From assembly GCA_023266195.1 (NCBI GenBank), contig JAHFRP010000008.1, positions 62,001 to 126,000 of the forward strand: a DNA stretch of 64,000 nt. The letters run 5' to 3'. Under the pieces are notes generated by a model. The model had not been told where the DNA came from. It saw only the letters and a list, made by a program, of their open reading frames with translations, and did not search any database. A program made the position numbers and the translations under genes. The stretch is from Sulfuricella sp. GTDB taxonomy: Bacteria; Pseudomonadota; Gammaproteobacteria; Burkholderiales; Sulfuricellaceae. Position 1 is the first letter of the stretch; every line of letters begins with the position of its first letter. Shown here in pieces: positions 51,533 to 59,344 of this stretch.

Positions 51533-52867
51533 ATGAACGAGATTGACGTTCTGAAGAAGATTGCGTCGAACCTCACTGAGCGCAAGAATTCCGCTGCTCT
51601 CAGTAACTATCGTGTTCTTTGCAGCAATATCGCATTCTTGAACAAAGCTTTTGCGACGGCCATTGGCACGCTGCGCAGCTTACATAGCCAGATTGAGTCG
51701 TCCCTCACGAACGATTTACATCTGAATTCGCAGTACAAGTCAGGCACTGATCTGAATGCGTTTGTCCCAATAGTCAGCCGGCTCCAACTCAATAGCTTTT
51801 CTGTCTTCGAGAAGCTTGCTGCGCTTACGGAACCAGATGAACGGGCGCACATTACTCTGGAGAGCGTGTCGGCGCTTTCGAGAGGCTTCGACGACTATAA
51901 CGATCTCGTTACTGCGACCCGACAGTACATAGACAGCATCGTCTCTGATTCCTATCAGCTATGTCTGCTTGATCCAAAGTCGTTCAATTATCACGTCCTC
52001 GTCTCCCTCAACAGCTTTAGCAAGTACGCGACCAAGTCCCTGGCTCATGCATTGTTCAATGTCGAGGTCGAAAGCGCACTGAACGAGTTTGGAACCATAA
52101 AATTCAAGGATTGGACAAAATCTCACATCACTGAATGCAATCACAGCACTTTCGCTCAGAAGGTCGATTTCCTTTTCTCAGTCCTCGGTGCGCCAACCGA
52201 CCCAGACTTGCCGGACGATCTAAAAAACCTCTTCAAGTTCTCCTCTGAGTTCACTCACATTGGTTACATATCCACCTTCTTCACGTCCACAGCTGGCGCG
52301 GAGGTCATCTTCGGCGACGAAGATGGGCCATATTTACCGAGCACGGAAAACTTCAGTGAGTTGAAATACGAAATACTCGAAACCGCATGCAACGCTTTAC
52401 TAGCCACGTACATTCCAAGCCTCATCAAATGCTTGGAAAAACTGATGCTGAAGTCTCAGGCAGACAAATTTTCCGCGTTACTGCATCAAAGCGCCGCTGC
52501 ACTTTCTGATGCGATTGGCACTCGTAACTCGAAGTACTTCTTCTTCATCAAAACCGGGTTGATCGGTTCCACTTCCTCAATTCCACTCACATGTATGTGC
52601 GGCGAAACAAGAACGTGGGTTCCCCCGCATGCGACAACAGACCTTTATTGCACTTCCTGCGGTAGTTCGTTCCAACTGCTTGAAGTCGATGGCGATGGTG
52701 GTTACATAATCACAAGCAACGGCCCAGCCAAAATCATCGGCGCCAATGTCCCGGACTTTCACGATCTACCAATGGCTGAACAGATAAAGCTACTGAAGCA
52801 GTGCGAAGAAGCGGCCAAGAGCGCGCATGGCCCCCAACCCGGCAGTCAACCGGACGCTGCGCAATAA
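51533..52867 (+). CDS. Cassette protein of unknown function with C-terminal zinc-ribbon-like motif
   Basis: 444 residues, not recognised. Largely helical N-terminal two thirds (begins MNEIDVLKKIASNLTERKNS; conserved-looking FKFSSEFTHIGYISTFFTS), then CMCGETRTW ... LYCTSCGSSFQLLEVDGDGG, a CxC/CxxC zinc-ribbon pattern at ~360-390. No signal peptide. The C-terminus (HGPQPGSQPDAAQ) is read into the attC, common for cassette genes. GC is lower than the chromosome. First cassette after attI, so best placed for expression. Confidence 0.7.
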   Translation: MNEIDVLKKIASNLTERKNSAALSNYRVLCSNIAFLNKAFATAIGTLRSLHSQIESSLTNDLHLNSQYKSGTDLNAFVPIVSRLQLNSFSVFEKLAALTEPDERAHITLESVSALSRGFDDYNDLVTATRQYIDSIVSDSYQLCLLDPKSFNYHVLVSLNSFSKYATKSLAHALFNVEVESALNEFGTIKFKDWTKSHITECNHSTFAQKVDFLFSVLGAPTDPDLPDDLKNLFKFSSEFTHIGYISTFFTSTAGAEVIFGDEDGPYLPSTENFSELKYEILETACNALLATYIPSLIKCLEKLMLKSQADKFSALLHQSAAALSDAIGTRNSKYFFFIKTGLIGSTSSIPLTCMCGETRTWVPPHATTDLYCTSCGSSFQLLEVDGDGGYIITSNGPAKIIGANVPDFHDLPMAEQIKLLKQCEEAAKSAHGPQPGSQPDAAQ

Positions 52868-52900
52868 AGCCGCGCAGCGCCGGTTACTTCTACGTTGGGC
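52832..52900 (+). other. attC site 1
   Basis: Cores CCCCAAC (52832-52838) and GTTGGGC (52894-52900). The inner part pairs CCGGACGCTGCGC with GCGCAGCGCCGG around AATAAAGCC. Near-identical in sequence to attC 3 and attC 6. Confidence 0.85.
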
Positions 52901-53157
52901 GTCTTCATGGCGTCGATGGCTGCTCGCATGTCATGAGGTCGCTTACTCCCGCCGACATCGAGAATTCGGCCGTCGTCGAAATAGATCGTGTCCACTTGTT
53001 CGTCGGTCAGGAAATCGAGCCGCGCGGAATCCTTTCGTGCCTCGCCATACAGCGGCATCCATCCCTTCTCGCGCTCCATCGTCTTTGCGGTGGGTGCGGT
53101 TGCTCGAAATTCCCAGCCGTACTTTGTGGCTCTGCGCCACGCTATTGCTTGCGTCAT
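52846..53157 (-). CDS. Unknown protein in a reverse-oriented cassette
   Basis: 103 residues, not recognised: MTQAIAWRRATKYGWEFRAT, MEREKGWMPLYGEARKDSARLDFLTDEQVDTIYFDDGRILDVGGSKRPHDMRAAIDAM. The last ~18 residues are read from attC 1, so the native domain is ~85 residues. Opposite in direction to most cassette genes and therefore needs its own promoter. Confidence 0.55.
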   Translation of the reverse strand: MTQAIAWRRATKYGWEFRATAPTAKTMEREKGWMPLYGEARKDSARLDFLTDEQVDTIYFDDGRILDVGGSKRPHDMRAAIDAMKTPNVEVTGAARLYCAASG

Positions 53158-53182
53158 TTCAGTTCCTTTCCGGGCGAAAGCC

Positions 53183-53250
53183 GCCCAACATTTCAGTCAA
53201 CGCGGACCTTCGCGGCTACGCCGCTCGGCCCGTTACTGCCAGCGTTGGGC
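53183..53250 (+). other. attC site 2
   Basis: Cores GCCCAAC (53183-53189) and GTTGGGC (53244-53250), perfectly complementary. Inner arms CAACGCGGACCTTCGCGGC and GCCGCTCGGCCCGTTA pair imperfectly. Confidence 0.85.
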
Positions 53251-53256
53251 CTCTCA

Positions 53257-54162
53257 ATGAATACTCTCACGCGACAGCCGCTGGCATTCCTCATCGTGCT
53301 ACTTCTCGCCCTTGTAGCGCAGCGGGTCGCTGTTGCCGGTGACATCGATAAGTTGCTCGCATTGCCTGAGGAGAAGATCGACATCGGCATTACTGCCCTC
53401 ACCCTCGCCAAGGAGATCTATCCGAATCTGGACGTTGCCGCCTATTCGGACAAGATCGACATCCTGGCGGCAAAAGTCCACTGGCTCGCGCAAGGAACGC
53501 AAGACCCAGAGCGAAGAATCCGGGTACTGAATACCGTGCTCTTCCGCCAAGAAGGGTTCCACTACGACCGCAACCCTTTCTCCCGTGCCAAGGAAGAGTA
53601 CTACTTCCTTAATGGCATCCTCGATACAAGGCAAGGCATCTGCTACACGATGCCGCTTCTTTACATTGCCGTCGCCCAACGGCTTGGCTACCCCATCTAT
53701 CCGGTCGCTGCCCCCGATCATCTGTTCGTTCGTTACGCCGATCCCTCGTTCAAGGAACAGAACATAGAAACGACCAGCGGCGGCAAGTACTTCCCGGATG
53801 AGGTGTATGTCCAAGATTTCGCCGTCGGGCCGAAGGGGCGAAAAAGCGGTAGCTATCTACGAACGCTCACCTACCGAGAGTTCCTCGGGCACATCATCGC
53901 CGCCAATGCCTTTGTTCACGCCAGGCGCGGGAACGGGGCGAAGGCCCTTGCTTATCTGGAACGGGCTGCGCGCCTGAACCCTCGATTCGCAGACAACTAC
54001 GTCAACTTGGCAATCAGCTACCGTGCGGCAAGTAAGGCTCTTGCCGGTGAAGTCGCCCAACGCTATCGAGACAAAGCGGAAGCTTATGACGAGAAAGCCA
54101 AGGCGCTTGGGTATGTCGACGCGGAACAAATCGCAATTGGAAGGAAGACACGGGGAGGATGA
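53257..54162 (+). CDS. Secreted transglutaminase-like (SirB1-type) protein with TPR tail, cassette operon gene 1
   Basis: 301 residues. Signal peptide ([20 protein letters not shown], cleavage ~28). The domain resembles Transglut_core2/SirB1: [26 protein letters not shown] with Cys129, then [13 protein letters not shown] with His155. This is a plausible cysteine-protease-like pair. The C-terminus has TPR-like helices ([40 protein letters not shown]). The next gene starts with overlap or a few bases downstream, so it is co-translated with the mini-Rhs. A processing or maturation role for the Rhs protein is my inference. Confidence 0.75.
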   Translation: MNTLTRQPLAFLIVLLLALVAQRVAVAGDIDKLLALPEEKIDIGITALTLAKEIYPNLDVAAYSDKIDILAAKVHWLAQGTQDPERRIRVLNTVLFRQEGFHYDRNPFSRAKEEYYFLNGILDTRQGICYTMPLLYIAVAQRLGYPIYPVAAPDHLFVRYADPSFKEQNIETTSGGKYFPDEVYVQDFAVGPKGRKSGSYLRTLTYREFLGHIIAANAFVHARRGNGAKALAYLERAARLNPRFADNYVNLAISYRAASKALAGEVAQRYRDKAEAYDEKAKALGYVDAEQIAIGRKTRGG

Positions 54163-54167
54163 ACGTC

Positions 54168-54746
54168 ATGCGGATATTCATAGTTGCACTTCTGGCCTTG
54201 CTGTCGGCGTCGGTCGCTCAGGCGACTTACTACGACAGCGAAACGGGGCTTCTCTATAACTACAATCGTGATCTTGATCCCGGCACCGGGCGCTACATCG
54301 AGTCCGATCCTATCGGCTTGGACGGCGGCATCAACACCTACGCTTATGCCTATAGCAACCCAATCAAATACACCGATCCCACGGGATTGTTCGTCCCGCT
54401 GGTGATTCCGGGCATTTGCGCTGCGGGTGGGTGCGAAGCTCTGTTGCTCGGCGGAGCCATCCTAATGTCACCCGCAGGCCAGAAGGCAGCACAAAGTGCT
54501 GCAAGCCAAGCTGGCAACCTTTGCAAGAAGGACGATGACGATCCATGTGACATTATTCTGGACAAAGCCCAGCTCAAGAATGCTGGGGTTCGTGGTCGAG
54601 AACATGAGGTCAAATCTGATGAACTCGGGACGAACAAGAACCTGTCGAAGTTCGATCTGTGCGGGTGCAAGGACGGGCGCGTTGTAGTTAAAGCGCACGG
54701 ATGCAAGGGGCCGATTATTTCTGTTACGGGCTACAGGTGGAAATGA
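54168..54746 (+). CDS. Signal-peptide mini-Rhs protein with variable C-terminal toxin-like domain, cassette operon gene 2
   Basis: 192 residues. Signal peptide 1-19 ([19 protein letters not shown]), then just the terminal Rhs core repeat: [31 protein letters not shown] and [19 protein letters not shown] (~20-74). A hydrophobic Gly/Ala segment (~75-115) follows and then a unique C-terminal part ([21 protein letters not shown] ... [21 protein letters not shown] ... RWK). The DPIGL/DPTGL junction is where Rhs toxins change tip domain. Toxic activity is inferred; I cannot name the catalytic type. ATG 54168 has GGGGAGG nine bases upstream; ATG 54159 is too close. Confidence 0.8.
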   Translation: MRIFIVALLALLSASVAQATYYDSETGLLYNYNRDLDPGTGRYIESDPIGLDGGINTYAYAYSNPIKYTDPTGLFVPLVIPGICAAGGCEALLLGGAILMSPAGQKAAQSAASQAGNLCKKDDDDPCDIILDKAQLKNAGVRGREHEVKSDELGTNKNLSKFDLCGCKDGRVVVKAHGCKGPIISVTGYRWK

Positions 54747-54747
54747 C

Positions 54748-55059
54748 ATGACACATCTAGTTATTCACACCGTCGGAACCGATGCAGCATCTAAGGCGGA
54801 GTCTATTCTCGCAAAGGTCGAGTCGACACAATACACGCCGGACATCCTAGACGCATTGGTTAATGCTTGCTTAAGCGATGCTCTTGCTGCTGTAAGCGCC
54901 ACAAACCTAGGCTCATTGCGATCACTTCACCCGGAGGTTTCCGTAAGCCTAACCACAACAGACGAGGAAACCGTTCGGCCCTCACTTCACCTATCTCGCG
55001 ACACCATTCAGCGGCTTGCCGAAGCTGGGGCTACGTTTGACTTCGATCCGTATGTATAG
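54748..55059 (+). CDS. Putative immunity protein, cassette operon gene 3
   Basis: 103 residues, cytosolic, acidic, not recognised: MTHLVIHTVGTDAASKAESI, LVNACLSDALAAVSATNLGSL, VSLTTTDEETVRPSLHLSRD TIQRLAEAGATFDFDPYV. ATG is one base after the mini-Rhs stop with AGGTGG upstream. Position directly after a variable Rhs tip, small size and lack of signal peptide fit an immunity protein, by context only. Confidence 0.6.
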   Translation: MTHLVIHTVGTDAASKAESILAKVESTQYTPDILDALVNACLSDALAAVSATNLGSLRSLHPEVSVSLTTTDEETVRPSLHLSRDTIQRLAEAGATFDFDPYV

Positions 55060-55074
55060 GCATCGCGCCCCGAG

Positions 55075-55144
55075 GCCCAACCCGGCAGTCCACACGGACG
55101 CTGCGCGATAAAGCCGCGCAGCGCCGGTGACTTCTACGTTAGAG
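55075..55144 (+). other. attC site 3
   Basis: Cores GCCCAAC (55075-55081) and GTTAGAG (55138-55144). Inner arms CGGACGCTGCGCG and CGCGCAGCGCCGG. Ends the three-gene cassette; sequence nearly identical to attC 1. Confidence 0.85.
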
Positions 55145-55151
55145 CACTTGC

Positions 55152-55397
55152 TCATGGCACCATCCTCAGTTGTCCAGCCGCCTCAAGTTCTGCCGCTGTT
55201 GGCGGCGGCGGTGGCGCGTCCGGGTCATGTTCGCAGCACGCCAGCGCATTGGCTTCGCTGCGGTGAAAGTCCGCGCACTCCGGGCACAGGTAGCCCTCGC
55301 TCACGTCGGGTCGGCAACACTCGTAGGTGCTGTCCTCGTCGTCGTGAATCTCGCCGCACTCGTGGCACTTCCAAACCGTTTCAAGTTTCGTTGCCAT
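55152..55397 (-). CDS. Small cysteine-rich, probably zinc-binding protein in a reverse cassette
   Basis: 81 residues. WKCHECGEIHDDEDSTYECC and GYLCPECADFHRSEANALACC give two CxxC and two CC pairs, a zinc-ribbon-like pattern; the C-terminus is Pro/Ala-rich. Function unknown. Opposite orientation to the array. Confidence 0.65.
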   Translation of the reverse strand: MATKLETVWKCHECGEIHDDEDSTYECCRPDVSEGYLCPECADFHRSEANALACCEHDPDAPPPPPTAAELEAAGQLRMVP

Positions 55398-55411
55398 GTT
55401 CTATCTCCGCG

Positions 55412-55482
55412 CTCTAACCCGTCGTTCCAGGCGCGACCGGCGCGATAAGGCCGCGCCGTCGGCCTGAACTCAGGCGTTCGGC
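55412..55482 (+). other. attC site 4
   Basis: Cores CTCTAAC (55412-55418) and GTTCGGC (55476-55482). Inner stem GCGCGACCGGCGCG/CCGCGCCGTCGGCC with loop ATAAGG. Confidence 0.75.
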
Positions 55483-55483
55483 G

Positions 55484-55636
55484 TCACTTCGGCTGCTCCT
55501 GCTTGCACGTCGCATCCGCCATTGCTCGTTCGTGCCATCTATCCCACAGGTCAGGTTCGCCAGAGAAGATGAAAAACAATCCGAGCACCCCTCCGATGAG
55601 CACCAACAACGACAGCGTTTCGAGTAAATCTTTCAC
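55484..55636 (-). CDS. 50-residue membrane protein in a reverse cassette
   Basis: GTG start at 55636 with GGGAGAAAGCC upstream. The product begins MKDLLETLSLLVLIGGVLGL and continues FFIFSGEPDLWDRWHERAMA to the TGA at 55484. One transmembrane helix (~9-26) and a short basic/acidic tail with one Cys. The stop codon lies just inside the attC 4 junction, which is how other reverse cassette genes end here. Not recognised; coding is supported by helix composition, ribosome site and exact fit to cassette limits. Confidence 0.6.
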   Translation of the reverse strand: MKDLLETLSLLVLIGGVLGLFFIFSGEPDLWDRWHERAMADATCKQEQPK

Positions 55637-55675
55637 GGCTTTCTCCCTGAAAGTCAGTCTTCGTGGGACGGCGAC

Positions 55676-55730
55676 GCCGAACGATTAAGGTTAGATCGTG
55701 CGAAGCCACGATCTGAACCGTTTGTTGGAC
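55676..55730 (+). other. attC site 5 (compact)
   Basis: Cores GCCGAAC (55676-55682) and GTTGGAC (55724-55730). The stem GGTTAGATCGTG/CACGATCTGAACC closes on CGAAGC and leaves one unpaired G, the kind of extrahelical base that orients attC recombination. Nearly the same sequence recurs as attC 8. Confidence 0.75.
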
Positions 55731-55907
55731 GAGCCCGGTCCCTGGGCGCGGGGTTTGGAGCGCCCCAGAAAATATCTTTTTGGAGTTACCCCGGCGCGAA
55801 GCCCGGCCGGGAGCGCGGGCGGCGGATGGCTCGCTTCAAGCCTGCCGTTGCGGCAAGCCAGCCTGAAATTGGGCGATTGCTCGTCGATTGCCGGGTAAAA
55901 CGCCCTG
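55680..55907 (+). repeat. 228-bp direct repeat, copy 1 (attC plus IS91-like end)
   Basis: Runs from AACGATTAAGG to AAACGCCCTG and includes most of attC 5. Copy 2 at 59294-59520 differs at few positions (one base shorter, a G lost in the GGGGTTT run). Copy 1 continues directly to the 3' end of the IS91-type transposase, so the repeat probably represents that element's terminal region joined to an attC. Confidence 0.8.
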
Positions 55908-55975
55908 TTTTTCGGCGAGCCCGTTCCTCGGCTTGTGGGTGCCGATGTCCCGCTGCTCGCCAAGGGGCGTTTCGC

Positions 55976-56746
55976 TCACATGGTCAGGGGGCCCTGAACG
56001 GCATGGGGAGCGCGCATGGCCTCCGTGAGCGAGGATTGAATCCGCGTTCGCACGATCTTCATCACCGCCCCGCAGCAGGTGCACAGGATGGGCGCGCGCG
56101 CCTTGACCCAGTCCGACGCCCGGCCCGGAGCGAACTTCAGCAGCACGTGCAGCAGGGCGATCAGGCGCTTGCAGTTGGGGTGCATAAAGCCGAAATTGCG
56201 GGCGCGCCGGAAACCCTTCGGCAGCACATGCTGCAATACCAGCCACAGGAACTGCGCGCCGGAAACCGTCCGGCGCTCCATCCTCCCCGTCTTGGCGTGG
56301 CGATAGCGGAAACTCACTTGGCCGTCGCGGCAGGCAAGAATATCGTCCTCCCGGATCACGCCCCGGTACAGATAGCGCCCGAGGTAGACGAGCGCCGACG
56401 CGCCGCTGCCGACCGGCTTGCAATCGACCACCCACTCTGTCGGGTAGCGACAGGGCAGCGGCAGACCGGCGGCCTCGATGCCCGCCAGCAGCTTCGCCCG
56501 AAACACCTTGGCCAAGGCCTTGTGGTTGAACAGATAGCCGCCCTTGCCCTCCTTGCGCCGTTTGGCTCTCCATTGCTTCTTCTCGCCGTCGACCGCCGCC
56601 GCCGGCATGACGAGGTGGACGTGCGGGTGATAGTCGAGCCGGCGCGTGTGGGTGTGCAGCACCGCAATGGCGCCGGGCGTGCCCCGAAGCTGTTGCGCGA
56701 GAAAGTCCGCCTCGAAGGTTTCGATGACCGCAGCGAGCCGGATCAT
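55976..56746 (-). pseudogene. IS91 family transposase with internal deletion
   Basis: 256 residues against ~380-400 usual. HUH motif in RRLDYHPHVHLVMPAAAVDG, YLGRYLYRGVI with the two catalytic-type tyrosines, and a C-terminal CTCCGAVMKIV zinc motif. The N-terminus [19 protein letters not shown] is normal but passes straight into LRGTPGAIAVLHTHTRR. About 120-140 residues usually between these parts, including the N-terminal zinc finger (CxxC...HCPxCQ), are missing in frame. Likely inactive. Confidence 0.8.
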
Positions 56747-57650
56747 TTGACCTGCCTCCAGGCGACGGAGAAACCGTCCATCAAGCTGTTGATCCGGTCG
56801 ATGGCGTGGTGCTTGGTCTGGTCGGTCAGGTGGGTATAGCGGGCGGTGGTGAGAATGGAATGATGGCCAAGAAATTTCTGCACCTCGATCAGGTCGACAC
56901 CGGCTTCGATCAGGTGGGTCGCATAGCTATGGCGCAGGCTGTGGGGCGTGATCTTTTTTTTAGGCCGCAGGCTTCGACCACCTTGTGCAGCGTGGTCTGC
57001 ACGCCGCCGGGATCGAGCGGCGTGGCGGCCGCTGCCGCCCCTTTGCGTCCGGCATGGCGGTTCGGGAACATCAGCACGGGGTTGCCATGCACGGGCCAGA
57101 AGCGGCGCAAGAGCTGAAGTGTCGCCTGCGGCAGGGGCACGAAGCGGTCCTTGTTGCCCTTGGCGTCGCGAATGTGCACGCGTCCGCGCGCGGCGTCGAT
57201 GTCGCCGACCTGTAGCCGCAGCCCCTCGCCCAGGCGAAGTCCCAGGCTGTAGAGGGTGAAGAAGAACACCCGGTAGCTGAGAACGCGGGTGGCGGAAAAT
57301 ATCCGCCGGGCTTCCTCGACCGTGACGATGTCCGGCAGGCGCTGGCTCTTGGGCGGTTTGATCAGGCCGGGAGCCACCCAGGGTTGGCGCAAGACGTGCT
57401 GGTAGTAAAACTTTAGCCCATACAGGTCGAGCTTCACGGCACTCCACGAGTGCGTTGCCAATAGTTCGGTGAAGTAGTCGGTCAGTTGCGGCTCGGAAAG
57501 CTGGTCAATCCGATGCTCGAAGCGCGCGCCGATGCGGCGGATGGCGCGCGCGTAGGCTTCGATGGTCTTCGGTTGCAACCCCTTGAGCTTGAGGTGCTTG
57601 AGGTGGGTCTGATATTGCCGGTCAAAGTGCGCGGTAGATGTTGTGGTCAT
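56743..57650 (-). CDS. Tyrosine recombinase of the IS91-like element, frame change at an A8 run
   Basis: About 300 residues when joined. The upstream frame (57650 to ~56950) has the SAM-like domain ([23 protein letters not shown]) and the first catalytic block ([32 protein letters not shown]). The downstream frame supplies [33 protein letters not shown] (HxxR, H and Tyr). They meet at CTAAAAAAAAG (56950-56960, minus strand). A -1 shift on A_AAA_AAA restores one protein. Either programmed slippage, common in IS elements, or a mutation. Confidence 0.75.
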
Positions 57651-57761
57651 GGTGGCGTTTCCTCACGAAAGGTTGTAAATTCACCTCCTTACGAATCAGG
57701 ATGTGAAGATGCAGAATAAATCGTGGGGCCAAAACTTGCGAATCCTCCGCGTAGCGGCTTC

Positions 57762-57827
57762 GTCCAACCCGGCAGTCGAGCGGACCTGCGCGAAAAGCCG
57801 CGCAGGCCGGTTAGCTACACGTTCGGC
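57762..57827 (+). other. attC site 6
   Basis: Cores GTCCAAC (57762-57768) and GTTCGGC (57821-57827). Inner arms CGGACCTGCGCG and CGCGCAGGCCGG. Same type as attC 1 and attC 3. Confidence 0.82.
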
Positions 57828-57830
57828 GTC

Positions 57831-58538
57831 ATGAAACTCTCGGCCATCCTCTTACTCATCGGCGTAGCGCTACTTGCCTACGCTTTCTCCATTGCGCCAT
57901 ACAAAAATGAGAAATTGTTTATGGAACGGTACATGGCCATGTCCGACGGACAAAGCAAAGAATTTTGGAAACTGCGAGATGAAATGCTCACGCCCAAGTA
58001 CCAACTCCAAGATTATGGTGGCACCGTTGTCGCAGTTGCAGTCGGCGTATTTCTTGTTTCCCGCAAAGGGTGGCGCCAAATCAAGTCCCCGAAGTTTCGT
58101 GCCACGCTGTTCTGGCTTGCATTTGTCGCCCCATTCCTTACCGTCAGCGCCTACGTGTTCGACCTCATGCAAGGTTTCGATAGGGGTGAGTTTCCGCACT
58201 GGGCCGACTCAATGGCTATTCCGTTAATGGGCGTCCCTGTTCTGCTTGTCGTTCTTCTTGTTTGGTCTGCCGCCCACTTGGGTTTCTTGCGGCGCGACTA
58301 TCAGCCTGCAACATCCTTGGCTTTGGCGGTCTCACTAAAAGCGAATTGGTGGCTTCTGTTCGTGTCGGCGGTTACTGCTTTATTCGTGGTTGCGTGCGCC
58401 TCTAGCGGCGAGTACTGGTATGCCATACCTGGCGTACTTTGGCTTTACTTCTATCTTTCTCTTGGGGCAGTGCGTCGTGCACAAATGCCGCCGAACCCTC
58501 CGCTCCAGAGGGACGCGCCGCAAGCGGCGCGCCCCTGA
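57831..58538 (+). CDS. Cassette-encoded membrane protein of unknown function
   Basis: 235 residues. An N-terminal helix (AILLLIGVALLAYAFSI), then about four more (GGTVVAVAVGVFLVS, LFWLAFVAPFLTVSAYVF, MGVPVLLVVLLVWSAAHLGF, WWLLFVSAVTALFVVACAS, VLWLYFYLSLG). No motif recognised. The tail NPPLQRDAPQAARP is read from attC 7. ATG 57831 is four bases past the GTTCGGC core. Confidence 0.65.
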   Translation: MKLSAILLLIGVALLAYAFSIAPYKNEKLFMERYMAMSDGQSKEFWKLRDEMLTPKYQLQDYGGTVVAVAVGVFLVSRKGWRQIKSPKFRATLFWLAFVAPFLTVSAYVFDLMQGFDRGEFPHWADSMAIPLMGVPVLLVVLLVWSAAHLGFLRRDYQPATSLALAVSLKANWWLLFVSAVTALFVVACASSGEYWYAIPGVLWLYFYLSLGAVRRAQMPPNPPLQRDAPQAARP

Positions 58539-58553
58539 GCTAACACGTTAGCC
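58490..58553 (+). other. attC site 7
   Basis: Cores GCCGAAC (58490-58496) and GTTAGCC (58547-58553). Inner stem GGGACGCGCCGC/GCGGCGCGCCCC around AA. Confidence 0.8.
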
Positions 58554-58567
58554 ATAGGGAGAGTCTG

Positions 58568-59278
58568 ATGACGCGCCTAATAGCTCGATCACTTCTTGCA
58601 TTTTCGGTGTTGGGCCTAATGCTTCTATCCGGTTATGCGGCGGCGTCTGACGAAGGACGGATCGACAGCATCCCTCTGTATGGGCAACCTGAGATTCCAC
58701 GCCCCGACTTCTTGAAAAAAGCCGACGAAGATTTTATAAAGCAAGCAGTTGAAGGGCTTGGTAGCAGAGAGGCCGCGAGTAAAGCATGGTATGCACAAGC
58801 GGAACAATTCGTTGCCAAAGGTGATCTCGACATCGCAATGCGCCGATATAACCAGTCATGGTTATTAAACCCAAACAACTACCAACCGTATTGGGGGTTT
58901 GGTCGAGTGATGCTACAGCGCGGAAAGACCAATGAATCAATCCGATACCTTGAGAAATCCAAGCAGCTCGCCGACGATCCATTCCAAAAGGTTGCTCTGC
59001 TGTCCGATTTGGGTTCGGCATATTCAGCACAAGCCGAGAGCGCAACGGGCCAGGATAGAGAAAGGCTGTTTTTATTGGCAAACCAAAATTTTTCTGAAAG
59101 TACCGCGCTCGACCCGACGTACGGAAACAGTTGGCGCAGATGGGCCATGTCTCTATATGAGCAAGGCAACTATGCGGGCGCATGGGAGAAGGTCAAGAAA
59201 GCACGAATGCAAAATGCACGACCTCTTCCTCCCCCGTTTCTTCGGGCCTTAGAACAGAAATTGCCGGAGCCAAATTGA
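58568..59278 (+). CDS. Cassette-encoded secreted TPR protein
   Basis: 236 residues. Signal peptide (MTRLIARSLLAFSVLGLMLL to ~AAA-SDE). Mature part with TPR-like repeats: AEQFVAKGDLDIAMRRYNQSWLLNPNNYQPYWGFGRVM, GKTNESIRYLEKSKQLADD, and ESTALDPTYGNSWRRWAMSLYEQGNYAGAWEKVKKA. Protein-binding scaffold in the periplasm is likely; no partner known. Ribosome site AGGGAGAG. Confidence 0.75.
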   Translation: MTRLIARSLLAFSVLGLMLLSGYAAASDEGRIDSIPLYGQPEIPRPDFLKKADEDFIKQAVEGLGSREAASKAWYAQAEQFVAKGDLDIAMRRYNQSWLLNPNNYQPYWGFGRVMLQRGKTNESIRYLEKSKQLADDPFQKVALLSDLGSAYSAQAESATGQDRERLFLLANQNFSESTALDPTYGNSWRRWAMSLYEQGNYAGAWEKVKKARMQNARPLPPPFLRALEQKLPEPN

Positions 59279-59289
59279 GTGAAAAATTT

Positions 59290-59344
59290 GGCTAACGATT
59301 AAGGTTAGATCGTGCGAAGCCACGATCTGAACCGTTTGTTGGAC
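59290..59344 (+). other. attC site 8 (compact, same as attC 5)
   Basis: Cores GGCTAAC (59290-59296) and GTTGGAC (59338-59344) with the identical inner stem to attC 5. Only the bases before AAC differ, as expected for the same attC type behind two different genes. Confidence 0.75.

Larger units (their letters stand above)
55731..57761 (-). mobile_element. IS91-like element (transposase remnant plus tyrosine recombinase)
   Basis: Two minus-strand genes overlapping by ATGA: a site-specific recombinase and an internally deleted HUH (Y2) transposase. This two-gene layout is known for a branch of IS91. The outer limits are set here by the attC sites on either side; true ends were not identified. 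Rolling-circle elements make no target duplication, and none is seen. Confidence 0.65.

Noticed and set aside
55503-55688. Plus-strand 61-codon open frame in the cassette after attC 4
   Set aside because: The minus strand has a GTG start with a ribosome site, a clean membrane helix and a stop at the cassette junction; the plus frame has none of these.
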